NCBI GenBank assembly: GCA_002150995.1
Contig: MDHJ01000001.1
Span: 1,674,001-1,738,000 of the forward strand
Origin: Clavibacter michiganensis
GTDB taxonomy: Bacteria > Actinomycetota > Actinomycetes > Actinomycetales > Microbacteriaceae
Length of the DNA stretch: 64,000 nucleotides
Reading direction: 5' to 3'
This document shows, one piece after another, positions 35,510 to 45,329 of this stretch. The position numbers and the translations under genes were made by a program. Under the pieces are notes generated by a model. It was not told the DNA's origin. It did no database searches and worked only from the letters and a program-made list of their open reading frames with translations. The stretch's first letter is position 1. The number at the start of each line of letters is the position of its first letter.

Positions 35510-36522
35510 CCGTGCAGGACGCGACCCCCGCCCCCGCCGTGCTCCTCAGCGTGGAGCACCTCACGCTCGGCATCCGCCGCCGCGGCGGCCCGCCGACCGC
35601 CATCGTGGACGACCTGTCGTTCCAGGTCCTCGAAGGCGAGCGCTTCGGCATAGTCGGCGAGTCCGGGTCGGGCAAGTCCCTCACCCTCCGCGCGATCGCG
35701 GGGCTCCTGCCGAAGGGCGTCGAGGTGCTCTCCGGCCGCATCCTGTTCGACGGCGTCGACCTCGTGCCGATGCCCGCCGCCAAGCGCCGCCTCCTCATGG
35801 GCCCCGGCATCGCGATGATCTTCCAGGAGCCGATGACCGCGCTGAACCCCGTCATGCGCGTCGGCGAGCAGATCGCGGAGGGGCCGCGCCGCCACCTCGG
35901 CCTGTCGCGGAAGGCGGCCCTCGAGCTCGCCGTGGATATGATGGCCCGCACCGGCATCCCGGATCCCGCCCGACGCGCCCGCGCCTACCCGCACGAGCTC
36001 TCCGGCGGCCTCCGCCAGCGGGTGATGATCGCGATGGCGCTGTCCTGCCGGCCGCGCCTGCTGCTCTGCGACGAGCCCACCACCGCCCTCGACGTCACCG
36101 TGCAGCACCAGGTGCTCCGACTCCTCGAGCGGCTGTGCGTCGAGACCGGCGCGGCGCTCGCGTTCGTCACGCACGACCTCGCCGTCGTCAACCAGACCTG
36201 CACCGACATGGCCGTGATGTACGCGGGCCACGTGGTCGAGGCGGGGCGCGTCCAGGACGTGTTCCGCGACCCGCGCCACCCGTACACGAAGGGCCTGCTG
36301 GACTCCGCGCCCGACTTCGACCAGCCGGACCGCGAGCTCGTGGCCATCCCCGGCTTCCCGCCGAACGTCGCGAACCGGCCCTCCGGGTGCCCGTTCGCGC
36401 CGCGCTGCGCGTTCGCGGTCGAGGCCTGCACCGTTGCGATGCCGCCCTTCGAGGTGGTGGCGCCGGATCACCGGGCGGCCTGCATCGAGTCGTCGCGCGT
36501 GTTCCTGGGGGTGCCGGCATGA
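35506..36522 (+). CDS. Peptide ABC ATPase, DppD type
   Basis: A 338-residue ATPase. GTG 35506 overlaps the permease stop; GTG 35512 is an alternative. Motifs are Walker [11 protein letters not shown]-loop MIFQEPMTALNP, signature LSGGLRQRVM, Walker [13 protein letters not shown] and FVTHDLAVV. The end has the peptide-transporter tail with a four-Cys pattern around SGCPFAPRCAFAVEACT, often an iron-sulfur or metal site in DppD/OppD proteins. Confidence 0.92.
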   Translation: MTVQDATPAPAVLLSVEHLTLGIRRRGGPPTAIVDDLSFQVLEGERFGIVGESGSGKSLTLRAIAGLLPKGVEVLSGRILFDGVDLVPMPAAKRRLLMGPGIAMIFQEPMTALNPVMRVGEQIAEGPRRHLGLSRKAALELAVDMMARTGIPDPARRARAYPHELSGGLRQRVMIAMALSCRPRLLLCDEPTTALDVTVQHQVLRLLERLCVETGAALAFVTHDLAVVNQTCTDMAVMYAGHVVEAGRVQDVFRDPRHPYTKGLLDSAPDFDQPDRELVAIPGFPPNVANRPSGCPFAPRCAFAVEACTVAMPPFEVVAPDHRAACIESSRVFLGVPA

Positions 36523-37591
36523 GCGCCGTCGTCGCGGGGCCGGGAGCCGGGAACGCGGTCGAGTCCGCCGCGCCGCCTGTGCTCCGCGTCGCCGACATCA
36601 CCAAGACCTACCGCGTGGGCGGATCCGTGCTGTCGCAGATCACCCGGCGCAGCGAGGCGGGGTCGCACCTCACCGCGCTCGACGGCGTCGAGCTGCACCT
36701 CGGCAAGGGCGAGATCCTCGCGCTCGTGGGGGAGTCGGGATCCGGCAAGTCCACGCTCGCGAAGATCCTGGTGGGGAGCACGGCGCCGACCTCGGGCGAC
36801 GTCGAGTACCACGGCGCGCCGATGCCCGCCCGGCGGGACCGCGAGGCCAGCCGGCGCATCCAGATGGTGTTCCAGGACCCGTACTCGTCGCTCAACCCGC
36901 GCATGAGCGTGGGCGCGATGCTCGCGGAGCTCCTGACGCTGCACCGCATCGTGCCCCGCCGGGAGGTGCGGGCCGAGAGCGTGCGCCTGCTGAAGCTGGT
37001 GGGGCTCGAGGAGGACGCGCTGGACGCGTACCCGAGCCAGTTCTCGGGCGGGCAGCGGCAGCGCATCGCGATCGCGCGCGCCCTCGCGGTGCGGCCCGAC
37101 ATCCTCATCGCGGACGAGCCCGTCTCGGCCCTCGACGTGTCCGTGCAGGCGACGATCCTCGAGCTCTTCGCCGACTCCAGCGGGAGCTCGGGCTCAGCAT
37201 CCTCTTCGTGGCGCACAACCTCGCGGTCGTCCAGCACCTCAGCCAGCGCGTGGCGGTGATGTACCTCGGCCGCATCGTCGAGGTCGCCGACACGGAGGAG
37301 CTCTTCCGGGATCCGCGCCACCCCTACACGCGAGCGCTCATCGACTCGATCCCGCGCATGTCGGCCGGCAGCGTCAACGCCGAGGCCGTGCTCGAGGGCG
37401 AACCGCCGAGCCCCTTCGCCGTGCCGAGCGGCTGCCGGTTCCACCCGCGCTGCCCGTACGCGGTCGCGGCGTGCCGCACCACCGACCCGGCCCTCGAGGC
37501 CGTCACGCCCGGGCACGCCAGCGCGTGCATCCGGGCCCGAGAGCTCGACGCCCCCACGGGCGCCGACGGACAGGAACAGGGGAACGCATGA
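36519..37591 (+). CDS. Peptide ABC ATPase, DppF type (one apparent base loss)
   Basis: Second ATPase of the importer. Walker [42 protein letters not shown] and ADEPVSALDVSVQA are in the first frame. After a missing C near 37178 (LELFAD followed by LQRELGLSILFVAHNLAVVQ) the switch His and the tail SGCRFHPRCPYAVAACRTTD follow in another frame. Restored length is 357 residues. The start and end overlap neighbours by ATGA, so function and coupling would be normal if the loss is a read error. Confidence 0.88.
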
Positions 37592-38424
37592 GGATCTGGA
37601 TGTCGCTCGACATGGAGGGCGTCGCCGGCGTCGTCGACTGGGAGCAGTGCCGGCCGGACAGCGGCGCCGCCTACACGCTCGGCTGCGAGCTCCTGCAGGC
37701 GGAGGTGAACGCGGCCATCGAGGGCGCGATCGCGGGCGGGGCGACGGAGATCGTGCTCAACGACTCCCACAGCCGCATGGCGAACCTCGACCCGCGCCGC
37801 ATCGCGGGCGGGGCCCGGTACCTCTCGGGCCGCCACAAGCCCGGCTACATGATGCAGGGCCTCGACGACACGTTCGACGCGATCTTCCTCGTCGGCTACC
37901 ACGGCTCCATCTCGGGCCCGCCGTCGACCATGTCGCACACGTACAACCCGGAGGTGTTCTCGGGGGCACGCGTCAACGGCACCGAGGTGGGGGAGAGCGG
38001 CATCAACGCGCTCGTGGCCGACCACTACGGCGTCCCCATCGCGTTCGTCTCGGGCGACGCGGTGACCTGGACGGAGACGGAGCCGTTCGCTCCCGACGCC
38101 GTGCACGTGCAGACCAAGGAGTCGGCGTCGCGGTTCAGCGCGCTCAGCCTCCACCCCGACGAGTCGTGCCGCCTCATCCGGCTCGGCGCCGAGGAGGCCG
38201 TCCGGACGGTGGCCGAGCGCGGCATGCGCCTGCCGGGGATCGCGCGGCCCGCCGTGCTCGAGCTCGACGTGCAGACGGCCGACATGGCCGACGTCGCGTC
38301 CTGGGTCCGCGGTGCCGAGAAGTCGACCGAGCGCGGCGTCCGCATCGAGGGCGACGACCTGCTCCAGGTCTTCCGCTCCTTCGTCGCCGTCAACTACATC
38401 ACCCGGCAGGCCGGGGGCCGCTGA
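37588..38424 (+). CDS. M55 family D-aminopeptidase (DppA-like)
   Basis: Zinc-dependent, cytoplasmic peptidase that removes N-terminal D-amino acids from short peptides. The 278-residue sequence starts MRIWMSLDMEGVAGVVDWEQ, containing the metal-binding D-x-E pair, then EIVLNDSHSRMANLDP, FLVGYHGSISGPPSTMSHTY and GESGINALVADHYGVPIAFV, all M55 signatures. It is coupled to the importer by an ATGA overlap. Its presence suggests that the imported peptides include D-residues, as in peptidoglycan fragments; this is inference from family knowledge. Confidence 0.9.
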   Translation: MRIWMSLDMEGVAGVVDWEQCRPDSGAAYTLGCELLQAEVNAAIEGAIAGGATEIVLNDSHSRMANLDPRRIAGGARYLSGRHKPGYMMQGLDDTFDAIFLVGYHGSISGPPSTMSHTYNPEVFSGARVNGTEVGESGINALVADHYGVPIAFVSGDAVTWTETEPFAPDAVHVQTKESASRFSALSLHPDESCRLIRLGAEEAVRTVAERGMRLPGIARPAVLELDVQTADMADVASWVRGAEKSTERGVRIEGDDLLQVFRSFVAVNYITRQAGGR

Positions 38425-39377
38425 TGGGCCTCGCGGAGGAGTCCGCGCAGGCGCCGCGGGCCACGCGCTCGTGGAGCGTCCCGCCCGGACCCGACGGCAC
38501 GGCGCTCGCGCTGCACGGCGGTGCGGGCGGGCGGATCCTCGAGCTGTCGCGGGAGGAGGCCGCCGCCTTCGAGGCGGGCCTCACCCGGGCTCACGACGCC
38601 GGGTCCGCGGTGCTGGCGCGCGGCGGATCCGCCCTCGACGCCGTGTGCGCGGCCGTCGAGCGGCTCGAGGACGACCCGCTCTTCAACGCCGGCCGCGGCG
38701 CCGCCCTCACCGCCGACGGCGAGGCGGAGCTCGATGCGGCCGTGATGACGGGCGCCGGCCTCGTCGGAGCCGTCGCGGTGTCCCGTCACGCCCGGAACCC
38801 CGTGCGGGCGGCCCGCGCAGTCCTCGAGGAGACCGACCACGTCCTCCTCGTGGCGCCGTCGGCCGAGCTCGTCGCCGGCTGGGGCCTCGCCACGGCAGAG
38901 CCCGCGTACTTCGTCACCGAGGCGCGCCTCCAGCAGCTCGCCCGGGTCCGGGCCGACCTCCTCCAGGGCGCCCGGCACGGCACCGTCGGCGCGGTCGCCC
39001 GCGACCGCACCGGTGCGCTGGCGGCGGCGACCAGCACCGGCGGCATGGTGAACCAGCGCATCGGCCGCGTCGGCGACACGCCCGTCATCGGGGCGGGCAC
39101 CTACGCGCGCGACGGGGTGGCCGCGGTCTCCTGCACGGGCGAGGGCGAGTCGTTCCTCCGCGGCGTGGTGTCGCACGACATCGCGTCGCGCGTCCGCTAC
39201 CTCGGGTCCACCCTCGAGGAGGCCGTGCTCGCGACCGTGGAGTCCGAGCTGACAGCGCGTCACGCCAGCGGCGGCCTCGTCGCGGTGGGCGGAGACGGCA
39301 CGCTCGTCATCGCCCACAACTCGCCGACCCTGTTCGCGGCGTTCCCGCAGGACGGACGGCTCGTCGTGCTGACATAG
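38424..39377 (+). CDS. Ntn-hydrolase: isoaspartyl peptidase / type 2 L-asparaginase
   Basis: A self-cleaving hydrolase of 317 residues. It begins with the family's LALHGGAGG and has DDPLFNAGRGAALTADGEAE, then the cleavage site and nucleophile Thr in HGTVGAVARDRTG (about 191), followed by STGGMVNQRIGRVGDTPVIG and GAGTYARDGVAAVSCTGEGE. Autocleavage before Thr gives alpha and beta chains. It would break beta-aspartyl dipeptides or asparagine, fitting breakdown of imported peptides. The start overlaps the previous stop (TGATG). Confidence 0.9.
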   Translation: MGLAEESAQAPRATRSWSVPPGPDGTALALHGGAGGRILELSREEAAAFEAGLTRAHDAGSAVLARGGSALDAVCAAVERLEDDPLFNAGRGAALTADGEAELDAAVMTGAGLVGAVAVSRHARNPVRAARAVLEETDHVLLVAPSAELVAGWGLATAEPAYFVTEARLQQLARVRADLLQGARHGTVGAVARDRTGALAAATSTGGMVNQRIGRVGDTPVIGAGTYARDGVAAVSCTGEGESFLRGVVSHDIASRVRYLGSTLEEAVLATVESELTARHASGGLVAVGGDGTLVIAHNSPTLFAAFPQDGRLVVLT

Positions 39378-39417
39378 GAGCGCACGATCCCGCCCAGCCC
39401 CGACGGAAGGACGCAGC

Positions 39418-40302
39418 ATGCCCCTCAAGGAAGAGATCTTCGCCCGCATGGACGAGCTCACGCCGGCCGAGCGGAAGGTCGCGCGCACCCTGCTCGCGAG
39501 CTACCCGAGCGCCGGTCTCGGCAGCGCCGCCACCCTCGCCAAGGCCGCGGGCACCAGCACCCCCACGGTGCTGCGCCTCGTGACGCGCCTCGGCATCGGC
39601 AGCTACCCGGACTTCCAGCAGCGCCTCCGCGACGAGATCACGCACCACATGAACAGCCCGGTGACCCGCACCACGCGCAGCCGGCCCAGCGTGGACGACG
39701 GCGAGCTGTTCTCGCGTTCCACGGCGAGCCGGATCCAGCTCGTCGAGGGCCTCCGCGACACGGTTCCGCCGAGCGAGCTGGAGCGCGCCGTGCAGCTGCT
39801 CGCCGGGAAGCCGAAGCACGTCGTGGTGTCCGGCGGCTACTTCAGCCGCTTCCTGGCGATGCTCCTCGCGACCCAGCTCGACCAGGTCGTGCCGGGCATC
39901 GAGTTCGTGGGGGAGCCGCTCGGGCACGACATCGGGCGGTACCTGCGGCTCGGTCGCGGCTCGGTGGCGATCATCATCGACCTGCGGCGCTACGAGCTCG
40001 CGGCCAAGGAGGCCGCGGAGCTCGCGCGCCGGCAGGGCGCCTCGACCATCATCATCACCGACCAGTGGCTGAGCCCCGCCGCGGAGGGCGCCGACGTCGT
40101 CCTCCCCGTGAAGGTGGACGGGATCCCGTTCGACTCCATGGCGGCGCTGCTCGTGCTGCTCGAGGCGCTCGTCGAGCAGGTGCTCCAGGCCACCGGCGAG
40201 TCCGGCCTCGAGCGCATGCGCCAGTGGGAGGAGTCCGTGCACATCCTCCGGGCATACCGCGCGGGCGACGTCGAGCCGCCCGCCGAGGCGGACGCCCCGT
40301 GA
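39418..40302 (+). CDS. MurR/RpiR family transcriptional regulator
   Basis: A 294-residue regulator. The N-terminal HTH_6 domain (LTPAERKVARTLLASYPSAG, then AATLAKAAGTSTPTVLRLVT) binds DNA; the C-terminal SIS domain (KHVVVSGGYFSRFLAMLLAT to IIITDQWLSPAAEGADVVLP) senses a phosphosugar-type ligand. Members often control cell-wall sugar or sialic acid catabolism. It lies within the peptide operon and may control it, perhaps through the GTAAC repeats. Confidence 0.9.
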   Translation: MPLKEEIFARMDELTPAERKVARTLLASYPSAGLGSAATLAKAAGTSTPTVLRLVTRLGIGSYPDFQQRLRDEITHHMNSPVTRTTRSRPSVDDGELFSRSTASRIQLVEGLRDTVPPSELERAVQLLAGKPKHVVVSGGYFSRFLAMLLATQLDQVVPGIEFVGEPLGHDIGRYLRLGRGSVAIIIDLRRYELAAKEAAELARRQGASTIIITDQWLSPAAEGADVVLPVKVDGIPFDSMAALLVLLEALVEQVLQATGESGLERMRQWEESVHILRAYRAGDVEPPAEADAP

Positions 40303-40327
40303 TCCATCCCCGACGACAGGAACGCGC

Positions 40328-41089
40328 ATGACCGACACCGACCTCCCCACCGCGACCGGCGCCGTCGCCCCCGCGGGCGCCCCCGCCGCGGCCCTGCCGT
40401 TCGCCGGCCTGACCGCCGTCGTCACGGGCACCGCGCAGGGCATCGGCCGTGCCATCGCGGATGCCCTGCGCGACGCCGGCGCCCGCGTCCATGGAGTCGA
40501 CCGCGATACGGTCGACCTCAGCGTCACGGCCGAGGTCGAGGCGTTCTTCGCCGACGTCGGCGACGTCGACGTGCTGGTGAACGTCGCCGGGGGAGTCGTC
40601 GGCCAGACGCACACCCCCATCGACGAGCTGACGGACGCCGCGTGGGACGAGGTCGTGCGCGCCAACCTGACCACCACGATGGCCTGCACGCGGGCCGCCG
40701 CCCGGTCGATGAAGGCCCGCGGCACCGGCCGCATCGTCGTCATCTCCTCCGGGGCGGGCCGCAGCGTCAGCCTCACCGGGATCCAGGCCTACGCGTCCGC
40801 CAAGGCCGCGCAGATCGGCTTCACCCGGCAGATGGCGCACGAGCTCGGGCCGCACGGCATCACGGTGAACGGCATCGCCCCCGGCTTCGTGCTGTCCAAC
40901 CCCACCACCGTCGCGCAGTGGGAGTCCTACGGCCCCGACGGCCAGCGGGCGCTCCTCGAGCGCATCCCCGTCCGCCGCACGGGCACGCCGGAGGACATCG
41001 CGCGCGGCGTGGTGTTCCTCGCCCATCCCGACGCCGGGTGGATCAGCGGCCAGACCCTGTCCATCGACGGCGGTCACTCGCTGTTCTGA
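40328..41089 (+). CDS. SDR family oxidoreductase (2,3-dihydroxybenzoate dehydrogenase/FabG-like)
   Basis: A 253-residue classical short-chain dehydrogenase. Cofactor site VVTGTAQGIGRAIADAL; DVDVLVNVAGG; Ser in VVISSGAGRSVSLTG; catalytic YASAK; C-terminal GWISGQTLSIDGGHSLF. The acidic residue after strand 2 (VDRDTVD) favours NAD. Substrate not known. Confidence 0.88.
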   Translation: MTDTDLPTATGAVAPAGAPAAALPFAGLTAVVTGTAQGIGRAIADALRDAGARVHGVDRDTVDLSVTAEVEAFFADVGDVDVLVNVAGGVVGQTHTPIDELTDAAWDEVVRANLTTTMACTRAAARSMKARGTGRIVVISSGAGRSVSLTGIQAYASAKAAQIGFTRQMAHELGPHGITVNGIAPGFVLSNPTTVAQWESYGPDGQRALLERIPVRRTGTPEDIARGVVFLAHPDAGWISGQTLSIDGGHSLF

Positions 41090-41130
41090 TCCGCCGCCCG
41101 CACCCGACCGACCGCACGCCCAGGAGCCCC

Positions 41131-42864
41131 ATGACCGACCACGTCCCCGCCGGCGCCACCGCCCCGACCCCGACGGCCGCCGCCACCCGCCTGGCCGCGC
41201 TCGGCGAGCGCTACTTCCACGTCCAGCACTCGTACGACCCCTACAACGCGACCCTCCTCGGCATCGACGAGTTCGACCACCTGGCCGGCGACCCGAGCGC
41301 GGCCGCCAGCGCCGACGCCGCATCCGCCCTCGCCGCCATCACCCGGGAGGCCGGGGAGCTCGACGACGCCGAGCTCGACGACGCCCAGCGCACCGACCGC
41401 GACGTCCTGGCCGTCCTCGCCCGCGGCGCGTCCGACGACGCGCGCCACTCGCTCTGGGCGGCCAACGCCTCCGCGAAGGGCTACGTGAGCCGGCAGGGCC
41501 TCGTCTTCCAGGCGGTGCCGGCCATGACCATCGGGGACGCGCCGGCCGCGGACCGCTACCTCTCCCGCCTCGACGGCATCGCCGGCGTCCTCGACGCGCT
41601 GGGGGACCGGTACGCCGAGGAGACGGCCGCGGGGCGGCCGTCGACGCGCATGGGCCTCGAGCACGCGGTCCAGCAGCTCGAGGGGTACCTCGCCCTCCCG
41701 CTCGACGAGGACGCCCTCCTCGGCCCCACCCGTGCGGGCGGCGCCGCCGCGCTCACCGCCGCGGACCGCGCCCGCCGCACGGTCGAGGCGTCCATCCGCC
41801 CCGCCATGTCCCGGCTCGCCACCCGCCTCACCGACGAGCTGATCCTCGGTGCCCGCCCCGACGACCGCGTCGGCATCCAGCACACCGCCGGAGGAGCGGA
41901 GGGCTACGCCGACGCCGTCCGCCGCCACACCACCACGGACCTCGACCCGGAGGAGATCCACCGCATCGGCCTCCAGGTGCTCGAGGACATGGTCCCGCGC
42001 TGGGCGGAGATCGGCGGCCGGGCCCTGGGCGAGCGGGAGCTGCCCCGCATCGCCGCCCGGATGCGCGACGACCCGGCCCTCCGCTTCGAGACCAGCCAGC
42101 AGATCATCGACGTGGCGCAGGGCGCCCTCGATCGCGCGCAGGCGGCGCGCCCGCTCCTCTTCCCGCCGTACGACATCGGCGACTGCGTGCTCGAGGTGAT
42201 CAACCCCATCGAGGCCGAGCACTCCGCCGTCGCCTACTACCGGCCGCCCGCCGTGGACGGCAGCCGCCCGGGCGCGCACTGCCTCCTCGCAACGGACCCG
42301 GAGACCCGGTACCGCTACGAGTACGAGTGCCTCGCGTTCCACGAGTCCGTGCCGGGGCACCACCTGCAGCTCGCCACCGCGCAGACGCTCGACATCCCGC
42401 GCTACCGTCGGCACCTCGACGTGGAGGCCTGCAGCTTCAACGAGGGCTGGGGCCTGTACTCCGAGCAGCTCGCCGACGAGATGGACCTCTACACCGACGA
42501 CGTCTCGCGCCTGGGGATGCTGTCCTTCCTCGCCCTCCGCGCGTGCCGGCTCGTGGTCGACACGGGGATCCACCACCTCGGCTGGACCCGCCAGCAGGGC
42601 GTCGACTTCATGTGGGCGCACACCGCCACGACGCGCGCCCACGTGCAGAGCGAGGTCGACCGCTACATCTCCTGGCCGGGGCAGGCGCTCGCCTACATGA
42701 TCGGCCGCCGCGAGATCCTGCGTCTCCGTGAGGAGTCGCGCCGGGCGCTCGGCGACCGCTTCACGCTGCCGGGGTTCCACGGGGTCGTGCTCGGCGACGG
42801 CGCCGTGCCGCTCTCCGTGCTGGAGCGCACCGTCACCCGCTGGCGCGACGCCGTCCCCGCCTGA
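41131..42864 (+). CDS. DUF885 family protein, probable metallopeptidase
   Basis: A 577-residue DUF885 protein, likely a zinc carboxypeptidase-like enzyme. It contains FHESVPGHHLQLA (about residue 405), an HExxxGHH form of the metal site, and the downstream SFNEGWGLYSEQLADE with the third ligand Glu. The N-terminal half is helical (FHVQHSYDPYNATLLGIDEF). No signal peptide. Its place in the operon with other peptidases supports a role in degrading imported peptides. Confidence 0.85.
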   Translation: MTDHVPAGATAPTPTAAATRLAALGERYFHVQHSYDPYNATLLGIDEFDHLAGDPSAAASADAASALAAITREAGELDDAELDDAQRTDRDVLAVLARGASDDARHSLWAANASAKGYVSRQGLVFQAVPAMTIGDAPAADRYLSRLDGIAGVLDALGDRYAEETAAGRPSTRMGLEHAVQQLEGYLALPLDEDALLGPTRAGGAAALTAADRARRTVEASIRPAMSRLATRLTDELILGARPDDRVGIQHTAGGAEGYADAVRRHTTTDLDPEEIHRIGLQVLEDMVPRWAEIGGRALGERELPRIAARMRDDPALRFETSQQIIDVAQGALDRAQAARPLLFPPYDIGDCVLEVINPIEAEHSAVAYYRPPAVDGSRPGAHCLLATDPETRYRYEYECLAFHESVPGHHLQLATAQTLDIPRYRRHLDVEACSFNEGWGLYSEQLADEMDLYTDDVSRLGMLSFLALRACRLVVDTGIHHLGWTRQQGVDFMWAHTATTRAHVQSEVDRYISWPGQALAYMIGRREILRLREESRRALGDRFTLPGFHGVVLGDGAVPLSVLERTVTRWRDAVPA

Positions 42865-42916
42865 CCCGAGACCCGCCTGACCCGAGACCCGACCACCCAC
42901 GCGACGAGAAGGACAC

Positions 42917-43768
42917 ATGGACATCACGATCAACGGCTGCCGCCTCAACGTGGAGGCGATGGGCCCGGAGGACGCGCCCGTCATCATCGCCCACCACGGC
43001 GGCGGCGGCATCGGCTCCCTCGCGGAGCCCCGCTCGACCTTCGGCCCGCTCGCCGACCGCTTCCGCGTCATCGTGTACGACGCCCGCGGCTGCGGCCGCA
43101 GCGAGGGCATCGAGCCCTACTCGCACGCGCAGTGGGCTGCGGACCTCGACGGGATCCGGCAGTGGGCCGGCGTCGACCGCGTCATCGTCGCGGGCGGCTC
43201 CTACGGCGGGTTCATCGCGCTCGAGTACGCGATCGCCTACCCGGAGCACGTGAGCGGGATCATCCTCCGCGACACGTCACCGGACGGGTCGAACCTCGAG
43301 CTGGCGTTCGAGAACGCGCGGAACCAGGACCGGATCGAGATCGACTGGGAGTCGTTCGACCGGTACTGGTCGGGCCGCATCACGTCCGACGAGGACCTCA
43401 AGGCGCGCTGGGCGGAGATCATCCCGCTCTACGACTTCGACTACGACCCCGTCCGGTCGGCGGAGCGCGTGGAGGCCGGCATCTACCGGCACGAGGCGCA
43501 CAACTGGTGCTTCCAGCACAACTGGGGCGCCTACGACGTGAAGGACCGGCTCCCGGGCATCTCCGTGCCGACGCTCGTGACCGTGGGGCGCCGGGACTGG
43601 GTCACACCCGTCAGCTCCTCGGAGACGATCGCGTCGCTCATCCCGGGCGCCGAGCTCGTCGTCTTCGAGCGCTCCGGCCACTCGCCGCAGACCGAGGAGC
43701 CGGAGCTGTTCCAGCAGACGCTCCGCACGTTCCTCGAGCGCGTCCACCCGAGCGTCGAGGTCGCCTGA
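42917..43768 (+). CDS. Alpha/beta hydrolase (prolyl iminopeptidase-like)
   Basis: A 283-residue serine hydrolase. The oxyanion region is HHGGGGIGSLAEPRS, the nucleophile is in VAGGSYGGFIALEYA (about residue 97), the Asp is in VTVGRRDWVTPVSS and the His in FERSGHSPQTEEPELF. A cap domain lies between. The fold and the DARGCGRSEG strand-loop resemble proline iminopeptidases. Its stop overlaps the next ATG (TGATG). Confidence 0.85.
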   Translation: MDITINGCRLNVEAMGPEDAPVIIAHHGGGGIGSLAEPRSTFGPLADRFRVIVYDARGCGRSEGIEPYSHAQWAADLDGIRQWAGVDRVIVAGGSYGGFIALEYAIAYPEHVSGIILRDTSPDGSNLELAFENARNQDRIEIDWESFDRYWSGRITSDEDLKARWAEIIPLYDFDYDPVRSAERVEAGIYRHEAHNWCFQHNWGAYDVKDRLPGISVPTLVTVGRRDWVTPVSSSETIASLIPGAELVVFERSGHSPQTEEPELFQQTLRTFLERVHPSVEVA

Positions 43769-44741
43769 TGGACGTCGTCGTCATCGGCGCCGGCGCCATC
43801 GGCGGGACCCTGGGGGCCCACATGGCGCGTGCCGGCCACCGCGTCCTCCTCTGCGACCAGGACGCCGAGCACGTCGCCGCCATCCGCGAGAACGGGCTCC
43901 GCATCGAGGGACCGGTCGAGGAGTTCACCGTCCGCGTCGACGCGGTGACGCCGGACGGCCTGCCCGACCGCATCGACCACGCGATCGTCGCCGTCAAGAG
44001 CCTCCACACGGCGTCCGCGGCCGAGCTCCTGCGCGACCGCCTCGCGCCCCACGGCTGGGTGCTCACCGTGCAGAACGGCCTCACGGCCGACGTCCTCGTC
44101 GACGTCCTCGGTCCGGAGCGGGTGGTGTCGAGCTTCGTCAACGTCGGTGCCGACCTCCTCGGTCCCGGCCGGATCCTGCAGGGCAACGTCGCCGCGTTCC
44201 ACGTCGGCGAGCTGGCGGGCGGGGAGATCACGCCCCGCGTCCGCGAGATGGTGGACGCGCTGCCGTACGCCCGGGCGACCGGCAACGTGCTCGGCTACCT
44301 GTGGGGCAAGGAGGTCTACGGCGCGATGCTCTGGGCGGGCGCCGTCTCCGACCTGCCCATCGCCGACACGCTCGACCGACCGGCCTACCGACCGCTCATG
44401 ATGGCGCTCGCCGCGAGGTCCTCGCGCAGGCGCCCGTGGAGGTCGAGGGGTTCGACGGCTTCGAGCCGGACGACCTGGAGGGGTCGCTCGACCGGCTGGC
44501 GGCGTTCAACCGGAGGAGCGCCAAGACCCACAGCGGCATCTACCGCGACCTCATGGTGCGCCGGCGGAAGACCGAGGTCGACCAGGTGCACCGCGACATC
44601 CAGGGGCCGGTCTTCGACATGATCGTGGAGATGATCCACGACATCGAGGAGGGCCGCCGCACGTGCGAGGTCCGGAACCTCGACGAGCTGGCCGCGCGCG
44701 TCGCCGCCCTCCCGGCGGGAGGGTCCGCGCCGGTACGCTGA
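43768..44741 (+). CDS. Ketopantoate reductase/ApbA-PanE family dehydrogenase (one apparent base loss)
   Basis: NADPH-dependent reductase acting on a 2-keto acid, similar to ketopantoate reductase. It opens MDVVVIGAGAIGGTLGAHMA and has VAVKSLHTASAAELLRDRLA, LTVQNGLTADVLVDVLGPER and the Lys in YLWGKEVYGAMLW. A C is missing near 44412; restoring it continues LAREVLAQAPVEVEGFDGFE to HSGIYRDLMVRRRKTEVDQV. The length becomes 324 residues. A true panE role is not assured, since the operon is catabolic. Confidence 0.83.
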
Positions 44742-44766
44742 CGGTCCGAGGAGAGACGAGGACGTC

Positions 44767-45222
44767 ATGCAGGCCATCACCCCCTTCATCTGGCTCGACG
44801 GGCGCGTGCGCGAGGCCGCGACGCTGTACGCGGAGGTGCTGCCGGACTCCCGCATCGTCGAGCTGCCCGCGGGCGACGGTCCGGCGGGCTCCGCCACGGT
44901 CGAGGTCGGGGGGCTGCGGATCATCCTTTTCGACGGCGGCCCGATGTTCCCGCAGACGCCGGCGTTCTCGCTCTCGGTGCCCGTCGAGACGCAGGAGGAG
45001 CTCGACCGCATCTGGGACGCGCTCATCGCCGACGGCGGCGCCCCGAGCCGCTGCGGCTGGCTCACCGACCCGTTCGGCGTCTCCTGGCAGATCGTCCCGA
45101 CGATCCTGCCGACCCTCCTCGGCGATCCCGACCCGGACCGCGCCGCCCGCGCCCAGCAGGCGATGCTCGCCATGGGCCGCCTCGACATCGCGGAGCTGGT
45201 CCGGGCGGCTGACGGGTCCTGA
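44767..45222 (+). CDS. VOC family protein (PhnB/3-demethylubiquinone methyltransferase-like)
   Basis: A 151-residue protein of the glyoxalase/VOC fold: MQAITPFIWLDGRVREAATL, then VGGLRIILFDGGPMFPQTPA and CGWLTDPFGVSWQIVPTILP. This resembles the PhnB subgroup. Function unknown; 25 bp after the reductase, possibly the last gene of the operon. Confidence 0.83.
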   Translation: MQAITPFIWLDGRVREAATLYAEVLPDSRIVELPAGDGPAGSATVEVGGLRIILFDGGPMFPQTPAFSLSVPVETQEELDRIWDALIADGGAPSRCGWLTDPFGVSWQIVPTILPTLLGDPDPDRAARAQQAMLAMGRLDIAELVRAADGS

Positions 45223-45271
45223 CGCCGGCCCCGATGCGGCAGGCGCGAGTCGCCTCCGATCCGCTGCCGGA

Positions 45272-45315
45272 CACGAGGACGGCCGCCGCGCCTCAGCGTG
45301 GCGGCCGTCCTCGTG
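45272..45315. terminator. Bidirectional terminator
   Basis: Perfect 16-bp stem (45272-45287 with 45300-45315) between the VOC stop and the converging fcl stop. Serves both strands. Confidence 0.8.
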
Positions 45316-45329
45316 CGTCGCGGGAGCGC

